DNA from: an uncultured Dorea sp.
GTDB taxonomy: Bacteria > Bacillota > Clostridia > Lachnospirales > Lachnospiraceae
Reading direction: 5' to 3'
Assembly (NCBI GenBank): GCA_910587575.1
Contig: CAJULU010000032.1
Location: 1 to 13,106, forward strand
DNA: 13,106 nt
The first letter of the stretch is position 1; the number at the start of each line of letters is the position of its first letter. The translations under genes and the position numbers were made by a program. This document shows positions 1 through 5,018 of this stretch, piece by piece. The notes beneath the pieces are model-generated. The model was not told where the DNA came from and ran no database searches. It saw only the letters and a list, made by a program, of their open reading frames with translations.

Positions 1-447
1 GACCGGTTTTCGGTGAAGTCCATTTCTTACAATGAACAGCGGGAGATAAATGCCCTTGTGATTGTGAATGGAAAAGGCGTCAAGGTGTTTGAATTAAAGC
101 CGAAACAGAAGGTAAGGCAGGATACGGGAAATCAGCAGAATGCCGGAGGTAAGCCAGATGAAGGACAAAAAGCAGAATGTAAGGAGAATCCCAGCCAGGA
201 GAAGGGAAGCAGGGAGAAAGCCGGACAGGAATTGGGGAAGCGGCAGAATCCCAGCCAGAAGCCAGAGGGAAGCCGGATTACGGACATGCAGAAAACCGTT
301 TTAGAGCAGGAATTAAGGCGCACGGGGGTTCCCATCGAAAATGTGCTGTCCAGATATAGAATCCATAAGCTGGAACAGATGACGCCGGAGATTTATACGA
401 AGGCATTAAGCGGGTTAAAAAAGACAAAGACCAAAGAAGCCGCATAA
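1..447 (+). CDS. C-terminal part of an unrecognised element protein with a repeat linker
   Basis: The frame is open from base 1 (reads DRFSVKSISYNEQREINALVIVNG), so this is probably the 3' end of a longer gene; a GTG at 13 has no ribosome site in view. The visible 148 residues have three parts: a short beta-rich segment (about residues 1-37), a hydrophilic G/K/E/Q/N-rich linker (about 38-95) containing a repeat whose DNA recurs exactly 60 bases apart, and a compact helical tail starting at ITDMQKTVLEQELRRTGV. A flexible linker followed by a small helical tail is seen in phage single-strand annealing proteins (RecT/ERF/Sak types), and that is my best guess. No diagnostic motif confirms it, and a relaxase or replication protein tail is equally possible. 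A TAA ends it at 447. Confidence 0.55.
   Translation, partial: DRFSVKSISYNEQREINALVIVNGKGVKVFELKPKQKVRQDTGNQQNAGGKPDEGQKAECKENPSQEKGSREKAGQELGKRQNPSQKPEGSRITDMQKTVLEQELRRTGVPIENVLSRYRIHKLEQMTPEIYTKALSGLKKTKTKEAA
185..258 (+). repeat. Exact 14-base direct repeat, 60-base period, inside the first gene
   Basis: AGAATCCCAGCCAG occurs at 185-198 and again at 245-258. The offset of 60 bases is exactly 20 codons, so both copies encode NPSQ in the same frame, and GSR follows each copy at a slightly different distance. This suggests an internal duplication of about 20 residues within the hydrophilic linker. Confidence 0.7.
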
Positions 448-684
448 TCTGATGGAAAGCGGTTAAGAGGACGGACGACAAGTATCTCATAGATTAATTT
501 ACGGATAAGTATTTCCCATGCCAATTTAAGTTAGGCAAGAATTTGATAAAAAATAATAACGGCTTGAGCGTTAGTGAATTAAGCCATGGATTGCTTGAGA
601 TTGTACCGATATGGCCCATCACAATGCTGTATGGGCAGATTGGAAGAGGCTATGCTGGTGAGGGACATTTGATGGGAGGATATT
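448..684. other. Intergenic stretch with a hairpin and short overlapping frames
   Basis: No convincing gene is present. A stem-loop lies at 614-636: GCCCAT pairs with ATGGGC, extended by ACA/TGT across one unpaired base, closing a four-base loop. There is no T-tract after it, so it is not a classical terminator; it may be a structured leader of the next gene. Two short frames overlap it: ATG 586 to TGA 672 (28 codons, no ribosome site) and an ATG-less open frame from 498 to TAG 696 that would overlap the next start. Neither can be supported as a gene. Confidence 0.35.
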
Positions 685-918
685 ATGCTGATTAGGGATA
701 TCTACAATCGGATTTTTGCAGAAACAAAAGAGATGGAAAAGAACGACCATGCGATAAGCGACGATTTGTCTGCTTTGCTCAAGGACGTGGATTTACAAAA
801 GATTACAGATGAAGAATTTACGAACCTAATGTGCCAGGCATGTGCCATCGGGGAACGGCAGGGATTCGTGTCAGGATTCCGTGTCTTTGCGAAAATGATG
901 TGTGGGGCGTTATCTTAG
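685..918 (+). CDS. Small DUF6809-like protein of a mobile element
   Basis: This encodes a 77-residue, mostly helical, acidic soluble protein with no signal peptide or membrane segment. The ATG at 685 follows GGGAGGA (674-680) at short spacing, which supports the start. The layout, an N-terminal amphipathic helix (LIRDIYNRIF), a middle region with acidic residues, and a C-terminal GFVSGFRVFAKMM segment, resembles the small DUF6809 proteins found in clostridial mobile elements, whose C-termini often read like GFRLGARMM. The function of that family is unknown to me. It lies 39 bases before the DUF5688 gene and is probably co-transcribed with it. The family assignment is by remembered resemblance only. 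Confidence 0.6.
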   Translation: MLIRDIYNRIFAETKEMEKNDHAISDDLSALLKDVDLQKITDEEFTNLMCQACAIGERQGFVSGFRVFAKMMCGALS

Positions 919-957
919 GGATTACAGAAAGGATTATGAATGGCAAGGTGAAGAAGA

Positions 958-1896
958 ATGGAGAATGGAATGATGATGGATTATACGCAGTTCAAAGAGG
1001 CGTTGAAGGATGTCCTGCAGGAGCATTTCTTTGGAAGGGGGCAGGTGTTTTATGACAATGTAGTAAAGACGAATGACACGAGCAAAGAGGCGGTCGTTGT
1101 GTGTCAGTTCGGGACAGCCGTGCGTGCAACGCTTTATCCGGAGGATATCTATGAGGGATATCAGCATACGGGAGATTTTGGGAAATGTGCAGAAGAGGTA
1201 ATCCGGGCGTGTGATATGCCCCTGTGTATCAATGAGGGCCATATCCCCAAGACTTGGGAAACTGCAAAACGCAGGCTGTGTATGCGGGTAATTAATAGGA
1301 ACTGGAACCGGGAAGCCTTGAAACGGCTGCCCCATAGGGACTATCTGGATTTGGCGGTTGTGTTTTATGTTTTTATTAAGGAAGAAGGGGGAATGGCGGC
1401 AACGCTGCCGGTCAGCAGGGAATGTATGGAGTTCTGGGGCGTGGACGTAAAGGACCTGTGGGAAGCGGCCCGGAATAATCTAAGGGAAGAAGAGTTTCGG
1501 ATAGAGATGATGGAAACGGTCTTGGAAGATGTGCTGATGGAAAATGGAGACGCCGAGACTGCCCGTCAATTTAGGGAAGAGATGGAAGAGGCAGAAGAGA
1601 AAGTGGGGATGTATGTCATCTTTAACCGGAACCGGAGTTATGGGGCCCGGGCAATCCTGCGCAAAGACTTGCTGCGGGAATTTGCAAGAGAACGGGGAGG
1701 CAGTTTTTATATCCTGCCCTGCTCGGTGCATGAAATCATTTTATTGAAGGAAAGCAAGATGTTCACAGTAGAAAATCTAAAGGATATGGTTTACCAAATC
1801 AACCACTGTACGGGTGCGGTAGGGCCGGAAGAATGCCTGTCGGATTCCATCTATTACTATAATGAAGACACGGATAGGGTCGTTCTTGTAGCGTAG
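958..1896 (+). CDS. DUF5688 family protein
   Basis: The product is 312 residues if ATG 958 is used. A cluster of three ATGs at 970-978 gives 308, 307 or 306 residues and has GGAG at 960-963 at a good distance, so the true start may be 970 or 973 (reading MMDYTQF). Family-like features are an N-terminal helix (YTQFKEALKDVLQEHF), TLYPEDIYEGYQHTGDF, a central PHRDYLDLAVVFYVFIKEE block, SRECMEFWGVDVKDLWEAARNN, then MYVIFNRNRSYGARAILRKDLL, FYILPCSVHEIILL, and a C-terminal LSDSIYYYNEDTDRVV. These match my knowledge of DUF5688, a cytoplasmic family abundant in Lachnospiraceae accessory DNA with no established function. Length is typical and no part seems missing. It sits between the DUF6809-like gene and the recombinase. 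Confidence 0.85.
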   Translation: MENGMMMDYTQFKEALKDVLQEHFFGRGQVFYDNVVKTNDTSKEAVVVCQFGTAVRATLYPEDIYEGYQHTGDFGKCAEEVIRACDMPLCINEGHIPKTWETAKRRLCMRVINRNWNREALKRLPHRDYLDLAVVFYVFIKEEGGMAATLPVSRECMEFWGVDVKDLWEAARNNLREEEFRIEMMETVLEDVLMENGDAETARQFREEMEEAEEKVGMYVIFNRNRSYGARAILRKDLLREFARERGGSFYILPCSVHEIILLKESKMFTVENLKDMVYQINHCTGAVGPEECLSDSIYYYNEDTDRVVLVA

Positions 1897-2033
1897 CAGG
1901 ATGAGGGCAAGGGATGGCAGGATATTGGTGGGCCGGGAATAAGGCGTGCTGGGAACCAAAAGGATTTTTGGAGAGGCTGGCCTGGGATAAGGCGAGCCTT
2001 CCTGTACGGGAAATCGTTTTGGAGGGATGATAC

Positions 2034-2129
2034 GTGGAAAAAATTATATTAAAGAAAACAAAGACCAAACGGCCTAAAAGGTGCATAATGCACCGCAGGT
2101 TTCAGATTTTTGCAAAGAAAAGATTTTAG
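2034..2129 (+). CDS. Possible 31-residue very basic peptide
   Basis: A GTG at 2034 lies seven bases after GGAGGG (2021-2026) and opens a frame of 31 codons ending in TAG at 2127. The peptide begins MEKIILKKTKTKRPKRC and continues with further K and R residues, so well over a third of it is lysine or arginine; it has no membrane segment. The ribosome site is as good as those of neighbouring real genes, which is the only positive evidence. A small nucleic-acid-binding protein or a leader peptide are possible roles; chance is also possible in this A-rich stretch. Confidence 0.3.
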   Translation: MEKIILKKTKTKRPKRCIMHRRFQIFAKKRF

Positions 2130-2169
2130 CAAAGGTGAGGGCGTCCAACTTCATAGAACAAGAGAAAAT

Positions 2170-2195
2170 AGCCGCCACTGCCAATAGTGACGGCT
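2170..2195 (-). terminator. Hairpin with a T-rich tail on the minus strand
   Basis: AGCCG (2170-2174) pairs with CGGCT (2191-2195), and CACT (2176-2179) pairs with AGTG (2186-2189) across one C/A mismatch, with a six-base loop. Read on the minus strand the stem is followed by ATTTTCTC; on the plus strand it is followed by TCTAAAATA, with no T run. It therefore looks like a terminator for leftward transcription entering from the recombinase side, or an RNA structure upstream of the recombinase promoter. No leftward gene ends here in the window. Confidence 0.4.
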
Positions 2196-2226
2196 TCTAA
2201 AATACCCCGGTAGTTTACAAAAATAA

Positions 2227-2257
2227 TTGGAGGATTGAGGTAAAAATGTGATATACT
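2227..2257 (+). promoter_or_regulatory. Extended -10 promoter of the recombinase gene
   Basis: TGATATACT (2249-2257) fits an extended -10 element (TGnTATAAT) with one mismatch. The best -35 is TTGGAG at 2227-2232 with a long 19-base spacer, weak, as expected for an extended -10 promoter. Transcription would start near 2264, placing about 43 untranslated bases before the ATG at 2307. Confidence 0.5.
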
Positions 2258-2306
2258 GAACAATAAAATGATTTGTTACCTTTCTTTTTTCAGAAGGAGA
2301 CGGACT

Positions 2307-3947
2307 ATGAAAATATTCATATATAGCAGGAAATCAAAATGGACAGGCAGAGGCGAGAGCGTAGAGAACCAGCTTACCATGTGCAGGGAATACATACAAT
2401 ATAACATTGAAGGGGCAGATAAAGCGGAGATTGTGGAATATGAAGATGAAGGGTACTCCGGAAAAAATACAAACCGCCCCCAGTTCCAGAAGATGATGAG
2501 CGACATCAAACAAGGCCAGTGCAGTTATCTGGTCTGCTACAAATTAGACCGGTTAGGGAGAAATATTGCGGATTTGGCGAATCTGATTGAGACGCTGAAT
2601 AAGCTGAACGTCTCTTTTGTAAGCATTAAGGAAAGATTCGACACGTCAACGCCCATCGGAAAAGCCATGATTTATTTTGCAGGGGTATTGGCTCAGATGG
2701 AACGGGAACAGATTGCAGAGCGTGTCAGGGACAACATGATAATGCTTGCGAGAAAAGGAAGATGGCTTGGCGGCAATACGCCCTTAGGATTTCGGGCTGA
2801 GGCAGAAGAAAAGATTTCAATCAACGGTAAAAATAAAAAATCCTTCCGTCTGGTGATGGATGATGAAGAAATAAAGGTAGTGCAGTTTATCTTTCAGGAG
2901 TATTTAAAAAAGCAGTCTTTGGTAGGGCTTGTCAAATATTTCCTGAGCCATGATATCATGACCAAGAGGGGCAATGAATATACCACAACGGCGGTCAAGG
3001 ATATTCTGACCAATCCGGTATACTGTACCGCCGATAAAGAAGCCTACGATTATTTCTGGAATCTGGGCTGTCAGGTCTGTCTGGACGAGGAGGAGGCAGA
3101 CGGAAAATACGGCTTGATTAGTTACGCAAAAACATCTTCTTCTCAATATAAAAACAAAGAGAATGCGCCGGAAAAATGGGTGATTGCACTGGGCAGGCAT
3201 AAGGGAATTGTATCTGGAAAGGATTTTGTGAAAATCCAGAATGTGCTAAAGCAGAACAGCTCTAAGGGAGATAGCTGGCATAAGCCTCAGAATCAGGTTG
3301 CTTTATTATCAGGACTGTTATATTGTTCCTGCGGCCACTATATGCGCCCGAAGAATTATTCTTCCAAACAACTGACAGAAGATGGCGAACGGAAGTTTTC
3401 CTATCTGTGTACCTATAAGGACAAGACCAATGGGAAAAAGTGTTCGACAGCAAACGTACAGGGCAATACCCTGGACAGATTAGTCTGTGAGGAGATTCTG
3501 CGGTATGCAGACGTTAGCTCCAGCGTTTACCGGATGTTGGAGGAGATGAAAGAGAAGATTGTAAATACAAAGGAAGATAAGGTAAATGCAGCGGATATTC
3601 TGGAACAGGAGATACAGAAACGAAAAAAAGAGGTAAAGAACTTAATTACCGCCCTTGCGAAATCGGACGGCAACGAGGCGTTTATCAGCCAGATTGAACA
3701 AGAGATTACGAAGCTTAACGATGAATGTGCGGCGTTAGAAAAAGAAAAGGGCGAGGCCGGCGAGGAGGGTTGTCTGATACAGGGGAACAGACAGCAGCTC
3801 GAAGTTCTGAAAGAGCAGCTTCAATCATTCCAAAAGCTGTTTGACTCTTTAACGGTAGTCGAAAAGAGGGAATACCTGCGTATGATATTAGACAAGGTTG
3901 TTTGGGACGGGGAACAAGCCCATATTTTTATCTGTGGCAGCCATTGA
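2307..3947 (+). CDS. Large serine recombinase (site-specific integrase/excisionase)
   Basis: This 546-residue protein would cut and rejoin DNA at the element's ends through a 5'-phosphoserine link. The N-terminal resolvase domain (about 3-150) has the nucleophile S7 in IYSRKSK, plus YKLDRLGRN and MEREQIAERVRDNM. The recombinase domain follows (from about 158, GNTPLGFRAEAEEK). A zinc-ribbon region has C340 and C342 (YCSCGHYM) with C368 and C379 as probable ligands. A charged coiled coil (about 420-520) matches the arm that controls synapsis in large serine integrases. I chose ATG 2307 because AGAAGGAGA (2292-2300) precedes it; an upstream in-frame ATG at 2268 has no ribosome site and lies at the expected transcript start. 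All catalytic parts are intact. It ends about 65 bases from the broken ABC gene, so it is very likely the enzyme that made that insertion. It is most like the TnpX/TndX group, by length and layout only. Confidence 0.95.
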   Translation: MKIFIYSRKSKWTGRGESVENQLTMCREYIQYNIEGADKAEIVEYEDEGYSGKNTNRPQFQKMMSDIKQGQCSYLVCYKLDRLGRNIADLANLIETLNKLNVSFVSIKERFDTSTPIGKAMIYFAGVLAQMEREQIAERVRDNMIMLARKGRWLGGNTPLGFRAEAEEKISINGKNKKSFRLVMDDEEIKVVQFIFQEYLKKQSLVGLVKYFLSHDIMTKRGNEYTTTAVKDILTNPVYCTADKEAYDYFWNLGCQVCLDEEEADGKYGLISYAKTSSSQYKNKENAPEKWVIALGRHKGIVSGKDFVKIQNVLKQNSSKGDSWHKPQNQVALLSGLLYCSCGHYMRPKNYSSKQLTEDGERKFSYLCTYKDKTNGKKCSTANVQGNTLDRLVCEEILRYADVSSSVYRMLEEMKEKIVNTKEDKVNAADILEQEIQKRKKEVKNLITALAKSDGNEAFISQIEQEITKLNDECAALEKEKGEAGEEGCLIQGNRQQLEVLKEQLQSFQKLFDSLTVVEKREYLRMILDKVVWDGEQAHIFICGSH

Positions 3948-3980
3948 CGGGAAACGGGCGGAAAAATATCGGTGGCTGCC
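3936..3980. repeat. Inverted repeat across the recombinase stop codon
   Basis: GGCAGCCA (3936-3943) and TGGCTGCC (3973-3980) are perfect 8-base inverted arms with a 29-base loop that contains the recombinase TGA. No T-tract follows the second arm, so a simple terminator is unlikely. The position inside the element end, about 35 to 75 bases from the junction, allows a role as a recombinase-binding arm or an mRNA 3' structure; which is not decidable from sequence. Confidence 0.45.
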
Positions 3981-4003
3981 GGCTGGTTTGTTTCCGCTTC
4001 TGA

Positions 4004-4024
4004 ACCATCGCATTGCCGCAGCCG
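4004..4024 (-). other. Attachment-site junction (attL or attR) of the element
   Basis: On the minus strand the ABC ATPase reads GPSGCG and should continue with K-S-T, but instead reads N-A-M-V-Q-K-R. Divergence begins within codon 47 (4012-4014), where AAT stands in place of an expected AAA or AAG. The shared core therefore lies at or just before GGCAA (minus strand, 4013-4017). Large serine integrases exchange at a two-base core inside roughly 40-50 bp sites, so flanks on both sides of this point should contain the half-sites. The exact crossover dinucleotide cannot be fixed without the other junction or an empty site. Confidence 0.7.
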
Positions 4025-4152
4025 GAAGGGCCTACGATTGATACGAATTCGCCCTTATTCAGTGCAAAGGATATGTCCGTAAGAGCAGGAGTTTCCCCAT
4101 CCAGGGTGTGGTAGGCGTAATGAATATGTTTGAGTTCTAATACTTGTTCCAT
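4012..4152 (-). pseudogene. ABC transporter ATPase, 5' fragment cut at Walker A by the insertion
   Basis: The minus-strand frame starts at ATG 4152, preceded by a clear AGGAGG site (4158-4163), and encodes MEQVLELKHIHYAYHTLDGE, then PALTDISFALNKGEFVSIVGPSGCG. This is the N-terminus of an ABC importer ATPase, with the A-loop aromatic (Y12 or Y14) and the first six residues of the Walker A loop (41-46). The style is closest to nitrate/sulfonate/taurine-type ATPases (SsuB/TauB), but 46 residues do not fix the substrate. After residue 46 the frame runs about 28 codons into element DNA and stops at 3928, antisense to the recombinase end. Without the P-loop lysine, Walker B and signature motif, the product cannot hydrolyse ATP. 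The missing 3' part should lie beyond the far end of the element, and excision would restore the gene. Confidence 0.85.
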
Positions 4153-4176
4153 CGGAACCTCCTGTAGTGATTATGA

Positions 4177-4205
4177 GATAGCTATCATTACATTATTTTA
4201 TGTAA
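4177..4205. promoter_or_regulatory. Two adjacent palindromes in the divergent intergenic region
   Basis: GATAGCTATC (4177-4186) is a perfect 10-base palindrome, and right beside it TTACAT-N6-ATGTAA (4188-4205) is a perfect interrupted one. They lie about 15-45 bases upstream of the ABC gene's ribosome site, where an operator for that gene would be expected, and upstream of the queH promoter. This suggests a repressor or activator site for the transporter; no specific regulator can be named. Confidence 0.4.
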
Positions 4206-4231
4206 ATATCATAAATTCGTGCGGATTCATC

Positions 4232-4260
4232 TTGCCAGGAGAAAGGAAAGCGGTTATAAT
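4232..4260 (+). promoter_or_regulatory. Sigma-A promoter driving queH
   Basis: TTGCCA (4232-4237) and TATAAT (4255-4260) are separated by exactly 17 bases, a near-consensus housekeeping promoter. The start point would be near 4267, leaving an mRNA leader of about 60 bases before the queH ATG. Being outside the element, it should work irrespective of the insertion. Confidence 0.8.
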
Positions 4261-4328
4261 GCAGAAGTGTACCTATGGAGCGCATATATTTGGACGAAGT
4301 GTATGATCAGTAGAGGAGAAGAGTTCAG

Positions 4329-4943
4329 ATGAATTATCAGAAAGAACTGGAGAAAATAATCGTGCGTCTGGGGAAGGAAGAGAAGGTGCCGACGCTTCTG
4401 CTTCATAGCTGCTGTGCGCCGTGCAGCAGCTATGTGCTGGAATATCTGAGTAATTATTTTGAGACAACCATATTCTACTATAATCCGAATATTTACCCCG
4501 AGAGTGAATATACCAAACGGATTCTGGAGCAGCAGACTCTGATTGCAAAGATGAAGACCCGGCATCCGGTTACCTTTATGGCGGGTAATTATGATAAGGA
4601 ACGTTTTTACGAGATGGCAAGAGGTATGGAGCATTTGAAAGAAGGCGGGGAACGCTGTTTCAGGTGCTATGAACTCAGACTGCGGGAATCTGCGGAGGTT
4701 GCAAAAAAGTGCGGGCTTGATTATTTTACAACCACATTGAGCATAAGCCCCCTTAAGAATGCGGCAAAGTTAAATGAGATCGGACTGCGGCTTTCAAAGG
4801 AATATGGGGTGGAGTACCTGCCCTCGGACTTTAAAAAGAAAAACGGTTACAAACGCTCGATAGAACTTTCAAAAAAGTATGGACTGTACCGGCAGGATTA
4901 CTGTGGATGTGAATTTTCTGTAGCCGTGCCGCAGAGGGCCTGA
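4329..4943 (+). CDS. queH: Epoxyqueuosine reductase QueH
   Basis: QueH (formerly DUF208) reduces epoxyqueuosine to queuosine in the wobble base of Asn, Asp, His and Tyr tRNAs and is unrelated to the cobalamin enzyme QueG. The 204-residue length is normal. The cysteine set of the family is complete: HSCCAPCSSYV gives C28, C29 and C32; ERCFRCYELRL gives C110 and C113; DYCGC gives C192 and C194. These hold the iron-sulfur cluster and metal site. Other family blocks are FYYNPNIYPESEY, DYFTTTLSISPLKN and FKKKNGYKRSIELS. The ATG follows AGAGGAGAAG with good spacing. It is the first gene read from the promoter at 4232-4260 and is followed 75 bases later by argH. Other queuosine genes are not in the window, so queuine salvage cannot be told from full synthesis. 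Confidence 0.95.
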   Translation: MNYQKELEKIIVRLGKEEKVPTLLLHSCCAPCSSYVLEYLSNYFETTIFYYNPNIYPESEYTKRILEQQTLIAKMKTRHPVTFMAGNYDKERFYEMARGMEHLKEGGERCFRCYELRLRESAEVAKKCGLDYFTTTLSISPLKNAAKLNEIGLRLSKEYGVEYLPSDFKKKNGYKRSIELSKKYGLYRQDYCGCEFSVAVPQRA

Positions 4944-5018
4944 ATATAAATCTGAAATCTGATGGAAATGAATGGATTTCGGGTGAATGCGAGGAAGAGA
5001 TAAGGGAGATGGAACGAT

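Larger units (their letters stand above)
1897..2306. other. 410-base stretch between the DUF5688 and recombinase genes
   Basis: This stretch holds a near-exact direct repeat (1931-1949 and 1979-1997), a small hairpin CCAAAA/TTTTGG (1956-1971), a possible 31-residue peptide gene (2034-2129), a larger hairpin (2170-2195) and the recombinase promoter (2249-2257). The DUF5688 frame stays open for about 51 codons past its stop before a TAA near 2050, but that extension is rich in W, G and R and does not look like protein. No tRNA or known riboswitch is recognised. Confidence 0.5.
1..4014. mobile_element. Right end of an integrated element carrying a large serine recombinase
   Basis: The block is bounded on the right by a broken ABC ATPase reading frame and ends with an outward-facing large serine recombinase, the usual arrangement for serine-integrase ICEs, transposons of the Tn4451/Tn5397 kind and prophages. 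Its other genes (a DUF5688 protein, a DUF6809-like protein, an unrecognised gene end) are accessory proteins common in Firmicutes mobile DNA. The left boundary is outside the window, so size and transfer genes cannot be judged. No relaxase, excisionase, type IV secretion or phage structural gene is visible. The right boundary is placed by loss of Walker A homology near 4012-4014; it could shift by a few bases because attP and attB share a short core. Confidence 0.75.

Noticed and set aside
1897..2052. In-frame extension of the DUF5688 gene past its TAG for about 51 codons
   Set aside because: The extension is W/G/R-rich, and the protein before the stop already has the full family length, so readthrough or a nonsense mutation is not supported.
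4954..4980. Inverted repeat GAAATC/GATTTC between queH and argH
   Set aside because: Six A/T-rich pairs with a 15-base loop and no T-tract are within chance; not called a terminator.
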